Part shown: piece after piece, positions 43,801 to 55,836 of the stretch | Layout of the letters: each line of letters begins with the position of its first letter | Position numbering within the stretch: position 1 is the stretch's first letter | Origin: Didymella arachidicola | Taxonomy: Eukaryota; Ascomycota; Dothideomycetes; Pleosporales; Didymellaceae | Direction of reading: 5' to 3' | Length of the DNA stretch: 64,000 nucleotides | Assembly: GCA_016630955.3 (NCBI GenBank) | Contig: CM049991.1 | Location: forward strand, 1,426,001 to 1,490,000 | Position numbers and translations under genes: made by a program | Notes under the pieces: model-generated | What the model saw: the letters and a program-made list of their open reading frames with translations, nothing else | What the model was told of the DNA's origin: nothing | Database searches by the model: none

Positions 43801-45704
43801 CCGCACATGCTCGCGGATGCTTCGGCCTAAGCTGACTGGGCAGCGTTGATGGAGGAGGGTGGATCTGGCGGAGAAGTGATGCTGAGCAGGTTCGGCAGGT
43901 CTGGCGGTGCTTGGACTCGTGTGAGAAATAAGCAAGGACCTCGGCATCAGTGCGGGATCTGAGCGTTAGTCACGCCAACGTCATTCATCGTGTTCGCTGA
44001 GATTGGCGGTATTTTATTCGGTCTTGTCGATCTGTCGGAATTTGCTCTGCGGTTGCTCTGCGGAGCAAGAGCACAATATCAATAAACACGATTCTTGCCA
44101 GTATCTGCGGGCCGGAAGATGCAACGGCGAATCAACAATGTAGCGATCAGCGCGTGCGGACACGTAAGGCTGCATAGGTAATCTATTGATCTTCGTCAAA
44201 CCGAACCACCGTTCCTGTCACCAGTGCTTACCCCAACCGCGTGCCAGCCGTCGGTTGTCAACGAAGCTTGTCCTGCTCGGCTGGCCGGTAGTGCGCTGAC
44301 CAAAAGTGGACTGGGCGCGTGTGAAGATACGAGCAGATGGGAAGGACCTTACCGGCGGCCGCGGCGTCTCGCCACGCCTTGTGTCCTCTGACTGGGGGAC
44401 AGCATATTCTTGCGAGCTGAACACGACAATGATGGTTATTGCTCGGCGCAGACGTTGTCAAACGTAAAAGATGGGACATGATGTCTTGGGAAATCTGGGA
44501 TTCTTTGCCCAGCGTCCCAGCCTGCGGTTGCGGCTGCCAGATTCCCTGGACACGCTTACCGGTTCACGTTAGAGAATGTGGGGATCGCAGCACACTTCCC
44601 CTGACCTTATCTTTTCATGGCTAAAGCGTGGCTGCGACTGGTGCCAGCAGAGATTGCACTGGGCTCTCTCACTAATGCTTGACCAACCTAAGCTTCTCGC
44701 TAGACTTCGTCGGTGGCCAGCCCTGCCATTGCTGCTAGAGATCGGTCTACCTCAGTACGGCCTGGAGACGGACGGTTCGGCTCCAACAGCCTCAAGCGGC
44801 CACGCCAATGCGTATCTCAGATTTGCTCGAGCAGACGCCTGTCGACCTCCTTTTCATGCAAAACATGCAGTTTGCCCGTCGCTCGTGTTCCCGCGCATCG
44901 CTATCCAATCCTTACGCCCAGAAATAGAAAGTAACCTTGACGATGATCACACCCTGGCAGCCGTGGCAGGCCGAGCTTCACAGGGGAAATTGCCGCTGCT
45001 TCCAAATTCGGCCTTGTTCCGGTATCCTGATTGGATCAGTGCGTGAAACGGCGTCCAGCTTTCCACTTCGGAAGCGATAGCCAGAGACATGACTAGGAGG
45101 AGGCCTGAACGGTACTGGAGACGCTGGATATAACTACCAGACTGCAGCCTCCAGCCTTCCTCCCCACCACGCTCGTTGTAGGCAGACCGTCAAGTCCCTT
45201 GCCTTCAGCACCCCGAGTACTTTCAGTAGTACTCAGACATTCGTTAACATTTGCTGCATTCGTCACTCGCTCGCCTTGCGCACATAATACCGATCTCCTT
45301 GCATCGATACTACGGTGCTCGTATCTATCCTTACATTTCGACTACATACGGTTTAATAAAAGCTCGACTTCGAATCTCCAGCTTTCGAGTCGCCATCACC
45401 TCGGGGATCAAATAATTTGGTAGGTTCTTTCCTTGACAGATACTGGCACTCAGCCCGCGCACCGGCACGTGAGTTTTGTTTGCGGGAAACACCACCACGT
45501 GGGCGCAGAAACAGCACATCGTCAACATCGAACAACCACTGGGAACACTCGACTACTGTGCAGACTAGGCTCGACAGCTACGATATTCAGCTGCAGCCTT
45601 TCGTCTTCATGAAAAACTCCTACGATCGCCTTGTCTTTTAACAACCATATCCATTTTGATACTGAGCATCGGCTTACCGGTAGTACTATAGATCGCTATC
45701 AACA
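40897..45704. other. 4.8-kb gene-poor stretch, ending in the promoter of the oxidase gene
   Basis: Overlapping short ORFs in all frames (for example 41526-41864, 42577-43080, 43447-43947 minus), none recognisable or joinable with confidence. No repeat family or transposon ends were noticed. The last several hundred bases contain a TATA-like GGATATAACT at about 45127 and CT-rich tracts, and must include the promoter and 5' UTR of the gene starting at 45705. Confidence 0.4.
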
Positions 45705-48195
45705 ATGAGGACCTCTATCATCGCCTTCGGCGCTCTGGCCGGGCTCGCCTCAGCCAACATCAACTTCAGCTGGGTCAACCCTACCTGCGATGTTAACGCA
45801 CCCAACCGCTGCTTGACTGGCCAGCACTGCGGTGAGGACAGCACGTGCGTTCCTGATATCAGGAGCGACCACTCAAAGGTCTCAACATCGCACCTCCAGA
45901 TTGTCCCCGAAAAACGACAGACCAAGTACTCCCAAGATGGCCAGTGTGGTCCTTCCCACGGCAACCTGCTCTGCGACCCCAACAGTACAGTCTACAAGGG
46001 CTCTTGCTGCTCGTCTTATGGATGGTGCGGTAACACCGACGCTCACTGCGGCACTGGCTGCCTGTCCGGCTGTGACAACACCCCTCCCACACCCGTTGCC
46101 TCCAAGGCTGCTGCTGTCTCTTACAGGGACGACGGTCGCTGCGGCAAGGACTTCGGCGGTGCCACTTGCGACCCCAAGGGCGCTTACGGTGGCTGCTGCA
46201 GCTCTTACGGATACTGCGGTTCCACTGTATGTCTATATGGATGTCTGTGATTGAATGTTTGCTAACATATCTCAGGATGGTCACTGCCTAATCGCCGATG
46301 GCTGCCAGAATGGCTGCAAAGATGGTCCCACCACCACCGCTGCTGCTACAACTGCTGCTGTCTCTCGTCCTCCTTCCACCACCACTTCCGGCGAGCCCGT
46401 CCTCGGCAAGCCTTCCACCACTGCTGCTGCTCCTGCTCAGCCAACTGGCAAGCAGACCACTGACGGAAGCTGCGGTGCCACTTTTGCTGACACCATCTGC
46501 GGTAACTGGGCTCAGGGATCCTGCTGCTCTATGTACGGCTACTGTGGTAACACCACTGCTCACTGTGGTGAGGGTTGCCAGTCTGGTCCTTGTGTCAATG
46601 CTCCTGCTGTTGCCGCCCCCAAGGCCAGCCCTGCTCCCGCTGCCGCCAAGCCTGGCACTATCCAGATCAAGGGCCGCTCTGGTGTCCCTGCTATGCACGC
46701 TGGTCTTATGCCGAACGGCAAGGTTGTCTTCCTCGACAAGGTTGAGAACTACACCGAGCTCAAGCTTGCTAACGGCCAGTATGCCTATTCCTCTGAGTAC
46801 GACCCCACAACCCAGAAGCTCACTCCTCTGGCCTACAAGACCAACGCCTTCTGCTCTGGCGGTATTTTCCTTGCCGATGGACGATTTGTTTCTGTTGGTG
46901 GTAATGCTCCTCTCGACTTCATTGACCCTACCGTCGGTGATGGTTTCAAGGGTATCCGTTACCTCAAGCGCTCTGCTTCCGATGCTTCTCTCGATGGTCA
47001 GGCTTGGTCTGAGCCGGGCGTACAGCTCAACACCGCCCGTTGGTACGCTTCCGTACAGATCATGCCTAACAACCAGATCTTCGTTGCTTCCGGCTCCTTG
47101 AACGGCCTTGACCCTACCAAGCCTGAGAACAACAACCCTACCTACGAGATCCTCAACGCCGACGGTACCCCTCAGGGGAAGTCCATCAACATGGAGATCC
47201 TGAGCAAGAACCAACCTTACTATATGTACCCATTCCTCCACCTGATGAAGGATGGCAACCTTTTCGTCCAGGTTGCTAAATCTGCCGAGGTCTTCAACGT
47301 CGGTACCGGCAATGTCGTCCGCACTCTGCCTGATCTCCCTGGTACCTACCGTACCTACCCCAACACTGGTGGATCCGTCATGATGCCTCTTACCAGCGCC
47401 AACCAGTGGAACCCCGATATCATCATCTGCGGTGGTGGACCTTACCAGGACATCACTGCCCCCGGTGACCCATCTTGCGGTCGCATGAAGCCTCTCGATG
47501 CCAACCCTTCCTGGGAGATGGACTCCATGCCCGAGGGTCGTGGCATGGTTGAGGGAACCATTCTTGCTGACGGTACCATCGCCTGGGTCAACGGTGCTCA
47601 GGAGGGTGCTCAAGGTTTCGGTGTTGCTCAGGACCCCGCCCTCGAGGTTCTGCTGTACGACCCCAACCAGCCCAAGGGCAAGCGCTTCACCACTGGTCCT
47701 AAGTCGACCATTGCCCGTCTCTACCACAGTGTCGCCCTTCTGCTCCTCGATGGTACTCTCCTCATCTCTGGATCTAACCCTGTCGAGCAGCCTATCCTCC
47801 AGCCTACCGCCAAGGACCCCTACGTTACCGAGTTCCGCAACGAGATCTACACTCCTCCTTACCTTGTCGGCAACCCCACCCGTCCTTCCGCTGTCCAGAT
47901 CTCCACCAAGGCTCTCAAGGCTGATGGATCTAAGTTCACCATCAAGTTCAACGCTCCTGCCAACAGCAAGGCTGTCAAGGTCCATCTTTACTACGGTGGC
48001 TTTGTCACTCACTCTCTACACATGGGTCACCGCTCTCTCTTCCTTGACAACACTGGCTTCACGGCCGGTGCTACCGCCCAGACCGTTACCGTCACAATGC
48101 CTCCTAACAGGAACATTGCGCCTGCCGGTCCTTACGTTATCTACGTCCTTGTTGACGGTGTCCCTGCCATGGGCCAGTTCGTCAACGTCTCGTAA
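45705..48195 (+). CDS. Secreted glyoxal-oxidase-like copper radical oxidase (AA5_1) with three CBM18 chitin-binding modules
   Basis: Exons 45705-46226 and 46276-48195 give 813 aa. Signal peptide about residues 1-18 (MRTSIIAFGALAGLASA), then a Cys-containing region and a KR dibasic site near residue 67 that fits Kex2 processing. Three CBM18 modules follow: CGPSHGNLLC...CCSSYGWCG, CGKDFGGATC...CCSSYGYCG and CGATFADTIC...CCSMYGYCG; the only intron falls inside the second. The oxidase domain starts at about residue 310. Proposed Cu/radical residues: Cys367 (NAFCSGG) cross-linked to Tyr431 (RWYAS), axial Tyr657 and His658 (RLYHS), His753 (THSLHMGHR); spacings resemble P. chrysosporium glyoxal oxidase. 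Such enzymes oxidise aldehydes or alcohols and make H2O2. Strong codon bias suggests high expression. Confidence 0.92.
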
Positions 48196-49026
48196 ATGAC
48201 ATGCTGGTATAATGAGTTGGATGAGGTTTCTTTTTCTTTGTGGCTACTTACACGTACACCTGATTGCGATGTAGCGCTTTAGACCTGAGTAGTGTTAGAT
48301 ATCAAGTCAACACAAGCAAGTCCGTTTGGTCGGACGTTCAAACATATCGTTCCTCATCAGCAACCTGATTCTGTCTCGTGTTATCAGGTTACCCCTAATC
48401 TCGTGGTGTTGCTACTAGACAGCTAATCATTTCTCTGTTCCACTGCCACGTGTTCTTGAATCTTGATGGTATGTCCAAGGCTGAGGTTTCCTGAAGTCAA
48501 ACAGATCTACGCCTCGCTGTGGAGAGTTGTTGACGACACGTCTCCTCCCGCGCTGCACTTATCTTTGCGCCTTGCAGCTATGCTCAACGCGAACGACAGA
48601 TCATACTCAATACCTGCATGCATAGGTTTGTGACGTGCGATACGGAGCAGCGTGTACTTGGCTCTCCTCACTTCAGCTGTGCAAAAAATCCCCTGTGCGA
48701 CCTGAGCTGCACGCTCGCCTGGCTGTGTAACGTGACCCGATTCGGGCCTCAACATCCTCTGGCTCAATTCTCCTTGTGTGATCCCCCACCTCCTCGATAT
48801 CGCAGGTGGCTCTGCAGCTTTTCTGAACGCGAGCTTTCTTGCATGCTGCAAATTGCACATCGCCAAGTGTGCACTTTTCGTGGGCGGCCTCTTGCAGTAT
48901 GTAACACAAGCCTGTTTCCGGGCGTGCAGAGTATCCGCAAGACGCTGACCAGCACAGTTGCATCCATTCTGACGTACCTTCGACCCCTTTCCAACTTAGT
49001 GCAACTCCGACAGGCACGTCTTCAAT
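48196..49026. other. Spacer between the oxidase gene and the F-box-like gene
   Basis: About 830 bp. Contains the 3' UTR of the oxidase and the promoter of the next gene. ORFs here overlap on both strands and show no domain. Confidence 0.4.
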
Positions 49027-50505
49027 ATGAGCTACTCTGCTGCCGCCCCAAAGAATGTTTATCCTTCTATGTCATGGAGTAGGCCGACAAATCAGCAATA
49101 CGATACGGCGACCCTTGATCCACTGCTCTCTGTTGAGCCTGACGCACCATGTCACTTCCTAAAACTGCCGACAGAACTGCGGCAAGAGATCTTCAAGTAC
49201 TTGATGCCAGGGCGACCTATCGAGCAGCGATTGTCTGTCACTCCCTCAGTCGAACCGCAAAAGCTCTATGGTGAGGACGGCTCGTTGGGCAGCACACGAG
49301 CGGCATCATCGCTCAATGTCCTCCTCGGCTTTAATCGAGAGATATACCACGAAGTCAAAGATGTTCTCTATGGTACGGCAATCTTCATCGTTCACATTGA
49401 CCGAGATGGCGTGATGTTTTGTGAGTACCATACACTTCCCCGTGTGCAAGTGTGAATCTGATCAACTGGATACCAGGTGGTAGACGTATTCTCAGTCAGA
49501 TGGGACCTGTGGATCACGACGGTGGTGTCTACCTGTACCATGGCGATGGCGGGAGGGAGATCGACCAATTCATTCAGCAGTTTCCATGGACGAAGATCAG
49601 AAACTACCGTATCGACCTGGTATTTGGACAGGATGTGGATCCTCGAAGTCACACGATGAGGCCACAGAGGGATTGGGAAGTCGAACAATATGACATCCGA
49701 GGTCAGTTACGTTGACGCGTAGAAGGCATCGAATAGTATGCTGACGTCCTTAGACTGTGTTGCAGTAGTCGTGTCTGGTATCTTGAGTAAGTCTCGCCGG
49801 CTGGACAAACTACAGGTGCGTGCAAAGTATCTAGACGCTCATCCCAGGACTGAGGCCGCACTTGCCGATATTGAGTTGTTGGTGGAGCCATTCAAGCGTC
49901 TACGATGCGTCAAAAGCCCGCTCCTGATGGGCGTCTTCCAGCACGAAGCATTCGTGAGCAGGTACTGTCGTCATCATCGGCCACACTACAGTTGCTTGGA
50001 CAGCTGCAATCTGCCTCCTCCAGCTGACCGCGTCCCAATCGTCGCGCCAGGAATACCCGGCTTCGACGAGATCGCCACGCCATGGGAACAAACACTTGCG
50101 TTGGAAGCACCGACAAACATCCTACCCGCTTCGCCTCTCACAAAGCTCTTCATTGAGTTCAAAGAGTTTCACAACAAGGTCATGATTGCCATGCCACACA
50201 TTGTCAGAGTCGGCCGCCAATGCTTTCTACACCGCGCCCGTGTCGCTCGGGAACACGAAGATATAGCCCAGTTCCGAAGCGTAGTGGCGCAAATGATGGC
50301 TGCGTGGCGCCACCATGTACAACTGCAGGATGCACAAAGGTACGAAGTGCATAAAGCTATGGGGCGGATGATGGATGCAGATACGTATCCGGGCGGTCGG
50401 GGCACGGCACTGCAGGCGGTAGTGGGGAACAGCGCGGCTCCTATCAAGGAATGGAGGCTGAGAAGTACGAAGCTGGAAAAGCAATCGCCGGAGAAGGTGA
50501 GGTGA
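49027..50505 (+). CDS. F-box/2EXR-like protein, function unknown
   Basis: Exons 49027-49420, 49477-49701 and 49754-50505 give 456 aa. The N-terminal segment CHFLKLPTELRQEIFKYLMPG (about residues 39-59) is the F-box-like helix pair common in large fungal families of putative ubiquitin-ligase adaptors and 2EXR proteins. The following region (GFNREIYHEVKDVLYGTAIFIVHID) is also typical of those proteins. The C-terminal two thirds, joined over two short introns (donors GTGAGT and GTCAGT), has no domain I recognise. Substrate and partners are unknown. Ends 260 bp upstream of the UBX gene on the same strand. Alternative splicing near the 3' end (a GTGAGT occurs at 50502) cannot be excluded. Confidence 0.7.
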
Positions 50506-50766
50506 GTATAGCGGGACGGTTTGGAGATGGGTCAGTGAATGGCGTTTCTGGTGTCGAAATGTTTGTATCCGTAGCAAGAAGCAGGAGGAATGATCAGCAA
50601 GTGAACGACAGAACTAACTTAACCATCGCTCAGAAGTGTCCTGCTCTGAGAGTTGCGTTGTTAGGGATTGCCTGGAACCTCCGCGGGACGCGTGGGGTGG
50701 ATCCTGCGGGAGCCTAACTCCGGCTTCTCCCCGCAACACGCAACGTACTGATCAACCTACACAACA

Positions 50767-52378
50767 ATGGCCAACATGTTCTACGAAGGCACCTTGCAGA
50801 GCGGCATTGGGCAGGCTATCCGGCTGCAGAAGCTCGTAGCCTGCTTCATCCGAGGTAAGCACGCGACCACGTCATTCCAGAGCACGACTAACACGATGCT
50901 TAGATGGCGGCGCAACAAGCAAGCAGTGGGAAGACGAGTGGCTGAGGAGCGGTTGGGTAAGCCCTGCACCCCATGCCTCAGCGCATTCAGTGCTTCGAGC
51001 AGGCATCTGATACGGCACAGCTAGCAAGCCTGCTTGAGCAGAAAGCCATCCTCCTACGGCTCGAAAGCGGATCGACGGAAGCCGGATTCCTCGCTGCGTT
51101 CTGCAGGATCGAGAGCGCACCAACACTCGTCGTCATTCACAATGGGAAGCTGCAGCTGCAGCTTGGGAGCGAAGTCGGCCAGGAAGAGTTCGTGAACCGG
51201 GTGCGGCAGGTCCTTGGAGCAGCGCCCATTCCTGGCTCGACGAGTGCGCAAGCAAGCACGGCGCAGGCAGAGGACGATTTATATGGCGACGATGAGGCTA
51301 CTGTGGGCACACTGCAAGCAATGAGCCCTGTACTGCCGCCGCCACAAGCACAAGCACCGCCAACACCACAAGCACGAGCAACGCCGTCTGCTCCAGCAGC
51401 GCCCACATCCAATGCCAAAGGCAAGCAACGAGCTGATGCCACCCCCCAAGCCGGCCTCGCTGCATCGTCCAAGCCTACAAATTCTGCACAACAAGCAGCG
51501 CGTGCTGCCCTACAGAAGAAGAAACGCGAAGACGCCGAAGAGCTGGCGCGTGTCAAGGCACGCATAGAGCAGGACAAGGCAGCACGCAGAGCCCAAGCAG
51601 AAGCACGGAAAGCCGAACGCGAAGCCGAACGAAACGCAACAAGTCCCCCGCCAACCCAATCTCGAACGACAACATCGAATCGCGGCTCGCAAGCGCAGAA
51701 CGTCAACCTGAACATCCGCCTCTTCGACGGCCGCACAATCCGCCACACATTCCCACGCACCGCAACACTAGAGAAGGAAGTCCGGGAGTGGGTAGACGAC
51801 GAGTTCTCAAAGCTATCCCAAGACGACCCCAACATCCAAAACAAGCAGTTACCGCCATACTTCTTCCGACACATCATCCCGCCCCAGCCTTCGCGCGAGC
51901 TCTCAGCCGGCGATGAGAACCACACGCTGGGCGACATAGACCTCGCGCCGAGCGCGACACTGGTCCTCGTCCCGGTGAAAGGGTACAGCGACGCGTATGC
52001 AGGCCCAGGCACGAACCTGCTCGCAGGGACAAGAACAGGGATCGTCAGCGGAGCATTCGAGCTGCTGAGTAGCACCGTAGGGTACGCTGGCAGCATGTTG
52101 GGGTTGTTCTTGGGTACTGGCAGTGCGGCGCCGCAGCCGCAGGGTCAGACTGTAGGCGGAGCGAGTAGCAGCGGTCAGCAGGCCGAGAGCGCGAGGTCTG
52201 AACGAGACGAGGGGGTTATCAGGGTCAGGACGCTTGCTGATCAGAGGACGCGGGAGCCGCGGAGTCAGCAGTTTTACAACGGGAATCAGGTATGATGGAG
52301 CGATGCTTTGTGTGAGGATCTTGCATGCTGACAAGGCCACAGTCCAACGTCGAACCGCGGCCTGATGAAAGAGGGTGA
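50767..52378 (+). CDS. UBX-domain protein of the UBXN4/erasin type (Cdc48 cofactor at the ER)
   Basis: Exons 50767-50854, 50904-50956, 51021-52289 and 52343-52378 give 481 aa. The N-terminus MFYEGTLQSGIGQAIRLQK...ACFIRDGGATSKQWEDEWL is a UAS/thioredoxin-like domain. A Pro/Ala-rich linker and an Ala/Glu/Lys/Arg-rich coiled coil (about 175-255) precede a UBX domain at about 274-355 (VNLNIRLFDGRTIRHTFP...LVLVPVKGY). A hydrophobic stretch near 382-412 (IVSGAFELLSSTVGYAGSML) could form a membrane hairpin. This order is that of UBXN4/erasin, which recruits the Cdc48/p97 ATPase to the ER for degradation of misfolded proteins. The short last exon gives NQSNVEPRPDERG. The role is inferred from architecture. 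Confidence 0.87.
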
Positions 52379-52560
52379 CCGCCTGAAAGAGGAATAATCT
52401 ATCCCTGTCACAGAATCCAAGCTGGGGCTGCAAGTACCGAAAACCCACATGAACACAGTTTGGGCAAGTGTCACTTCCATCACGAGGACACCCTGGGTCA
52501 GGAACGGCTCTTTTGTGCTAGTAGTCATATCATCTTTTCAAAGTCTCACGTCTAATACAC

Positions 52561-55406
52561 CTACGCCACGCTGCCGACTACCAGCGCCGCAACACCCTCC
52601 TCTTCACTCCTGACGTCGATCTTCATCGTCACGCCTGTTCTCGCGCTGAAAGCCATTCTGATCATCGCCGCAACCTTGCCGCCAGTTATTGTCTTGCCGT
52701 AGAGCTTGAGCGTATGTGTAGTAGTCGAGAGCGCGACGTCTGTGCCCTCGAGCGGTTGCAAGCTCAGCGTCTTGGTGAGCTGTTCTGTTGCGTCTGTGCA
52801 GCTGTTAGTGCCAATGTCCAGATGGTGTGTAGAAAGTTGACGTACCTGATAAGCTCTTGATCTCACTCAGTTGCAGTGTCTCCGTGGCAGAGTCGCCGTT
52901 GGCCTGATCCCACACGTTGTCAAAGCTGCCAGCGTACGCTGGGACAACATAATCAGCGCCATTGAGATCCAGATCCTCGATCTGGTACTCGTCAGGATAC
53001 CCGTCACCCTCCTCCGGCTCGTTTGTATCTGGATCAATCTCCTTGCTCGTGAACTTGAGAACGTTAGTGAAGCTGGTGGCGATGTATTGCGACTCGGTTT
53101 CGAGACGCTTGAAGGAAACGTAGACTGTGCCAGGCTCGTTGGTGGCGAGCTTCGGTGCCGGAATGAGGAACTCTTCTTCGAGCTGAACGTCGCCATCATC
53201 CTCTGGTGTGACAACCATCTCGACATCCAGGAGCACTGTGTCGGGGAGAGTGTTCTTGATGTCGTACTGAAGAACAATGTGATCCTTGAAGATATGCTTG
53301 ACGGCGGTGACGACGTACTCGGTCTCTGCCTCGGTGAGCTCGATGACATCGCTCGACTTGAGTACACCACCATGCGCCGCGAGCTCTGGGATCTTTTGAA
53401 GCTCTTCCTGATACTTCTGGGCGTTGTTCGCAATCGCTGCAGCTGCTTCCGCACCACCCTTGGGGGCAGCCTTGGCGGCGCTGGGGGCCTTGATGGTTGG
53501 TGTAGCGTCTTGGGTCTTCTTGGACAGATCGGCAGCGTCTGCTTGTTCGCGCGAGACGGTGGGGATCTTGGTGATGTCGAAGGCAGTCTCGAAAGTGTCA
53601 CGGGAGTCAGAGCTGACATACATTGCAAGCTGGTGCTCAAGTACGGGAAGGGAGAACATAGAATCGTTGCGGATGAAGCTGACAGCCAATTCGTCGTCCT
53701 GATCCATCAAGCGAAGGTTCAGGGCGGCACGGTCACGGACTTCGTCATCGACATCATCGAGACAACGGGTAAGAAGTACGCGCACCGACTGCTTGATCTC
53801 AGGGTCCTTCTGGCCAACACCGAACTTGGACAGTGCCGAGGTGGCAGCAGCACGAACGATGGCATTCTCAAGGACGACACGGTTGTAGATGTATCGAATG
53901 TACTTGGTGGGCTGAGGTGTTGAGGGACCTTCACGGCCAAGCACAAACAGAATCCGGACAGCAAGCTTTGTGAATTCGCAGTCCTCGATAAACTCGCAAA
54001 GGGTTGCAAGAGCGTCTTCCTTAGCCTCGGGGACGAAGCGGATGAGATCCATAATAGCCTCGACGACAGAGCGCTTGAAGTCGTAACCTCCCTCGTCGCG
54101 CAGGATGCCGCTGAGGAAAGCCAGGAAGCCGGACTGCTTCGCCTTGAACTTGAGGGCCAGTGTGCGGACTGCCTCCACGATTGTGACCTTGAACTCGTCG
54201 GTGATCTCCGCCATGAAGCCAGTAATCTGCTTCATTAACCTATCAACCGACGACTCATTGCCGGTCTTGAGCAGGGTAGTGATTGCGAAAGTGGCGATGC
54301 TGCGATTGGAGTTGGTGATGAGCGACTCGATGTCCTGGTTGCATGTGCGAACAGCATCAGGCTTGAACGAAGCCATCTGCGACAGTATCCTGAGGGAAGC
54401 GAATTTTGTGACGGCGCGGGGTGATGTGAGGAACAATTGCAAGACGTGAACGGCCTGGACGAGCTCGGCATCGGTGACGTTGTGCATGTCGGCAATGGCC
54501 TTTGCAGCCTCGAAGTTGACCATCTCGGACTTGTGGCGCAGCCAGCCGTCCAGAAGTCCCATCATGGGCTGTGAGCAGAGTCAGTATGTTGCATGCTGCC
54601 GCGTTGGTTCGACGTACCTTGCGCAAGTTGGGGTCCTCCTCAGCCAGCTTAGCGGCCAGCCTGACAAGCAGGACTGTAGCAGCAGGACTCTTGACGACAC
54701 CAGCAGCCGAGTACTGCTGCACCATCTTGACCAGACTCATGCGGTCGCCAGAGCGCATCTGGTACAACAGACCAATGGCGTGGTACTGTGTCATGTAATT
54801 TGTGCTGGCCTGCAGAGCAGTCTGGGAGCTGCCACCAAATCCACCAAAGAAGCCACCGGACTTTGCTCCAGACGCTGCCTCAGCTGCCTCGGACTGCCAC
54901 CTGCGGACGACATCCTTGGCGACTGGGAGAAGATGGTACGACGAGACGAGAGCGGCGGAGGCTACGGAGGGGTTCTTGTCGACAATGCACGTCTTGACGA
55001 GACGCTCGATTGCTTGCACGGTGGAGGCATCGATAACGCGGCACAGGGCACGGATAGCGTTCGCGCGGTAGACGACATCGCTGCCCACGGAGACGTCCTT
55101 CATGATGGATGATGTGACCATAATCACGTCGTCGGCGGAGCCAGCGAGCTCCTTGATGACCAGGTAGACCATCTGGCGCAGCGAAGCATCCTTGTTCTGG
55201 AACAGCTTGGAGATGCCGAAGAACAGTGTAGTGGCTTCCTGGCGTCCCCAGCTCTCGCCTGTGAACAACAGCAGTGCGAGCTTGGTGAGGATCACTCTGC
55301 ACTTCCGGGGCGAGATGGGGCTCTGGTTGAAGGCGCGGGCATCTTGGAACACGGTTGTTTTGTCGATCTGGGCGACGCCGCCAACATCCTCCTGCTTCTT
55401 GTCCAT
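52561..55406 (-). CDS. sec21: Coatomer subunit gamma (COPI coat)
   Basis: Large-subunit component of the COPI coat that drives Golgi-to-ER retrieval. Exons on the minus strand 55406-54618, 54568-52846 and 52793-52561 give 914 aa, the normal size. The N-terminal adaptin-like alpha-solenoid runs to about residue 540 and starts DKTTVFQDARAFNQSPISPRKC, a gamma-COP signature. An Ala/Lys-rich linker (about 590-630) leads to the C-terminal appendage domain, which ends EEEGVAALVVGSVA. A Gly/Phe-rich insert (SGGFFGGFGGS) occurs near residue 195. The convergent UBX gene ends about 180 bp away. Divergent from lipoyl synthase over 430 bp. Confidence 0.96.
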
Positions 55407-55836
55407 GCTGGTGCTCGTGGTGCAGCTCTCACTGCGCGCTCTCCCTTAGTATAATAATCGCTTGCTCCGCCAAACGTGGCCTTTGCCTGTCGATGCAGTC
55501 GGGAGAGGTGTCCAGACCGGCCGCTGCAATTGGTCGTGAACGATTGGAAGGACGGAGAGGAATGCGCCGGCGAGAACTTGTGAGGGATTGCGTGGTGTTG
55601 CTACGTTGCCAGCGCCGGGCAGGGGTGTGGTGGGCTGCCGCTGCGTGCTGGTGTTTGTCTGGTTTGCCTGGTTTGTCTTGCTGGGCTGTCTTGTTTGATG
55701 CCCGGGGGCTCTTAGCGCGACATGGTTGTCCATCTCAAGTCTTGCCCGTTTCTGGCCGCAGTTTCCCGGCGCATTTCTAAGACTCCGGCCCAACGACTTC
55801 CTTCCCTCTCCTTGCTGTTCACGCCTCACCTCCAAC
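55407..55836. promoter_or_regulatory. Divergent promoter region between SEC21 and the lipoyl synthase gene
   Basis: 430 bp between opposite start codons. Both genes are constitutive housekeeping functions. The lipoate frame is open upstream of 55837 to a TTG at 55726, but the ATG at 55837 (CAACATGGCT) begins a credible presequence and is preferred. Confidence 0.5.

Noticed and set aside
43447..43947. 166-aa minus-strand ORF
   Set aside because: Arg/Ser/Pro-rich, no domain, opposite a similarly featureless plus-strand ORF.
46288..48012. 574-codon open frame on the minus strand opposite the oxidase gene
   Set aside because: It mirrors the codon bias of the sense gene, which avoids codons that read as stops in antisense. 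It has no recognisable domain and repeats like a shadow translation.
52871..53923. 350-codon plus-strand frame inside SEC21
   Set aside because: It lies fully within the conserved coatomer gamma exon on the other strand and shows no domain.
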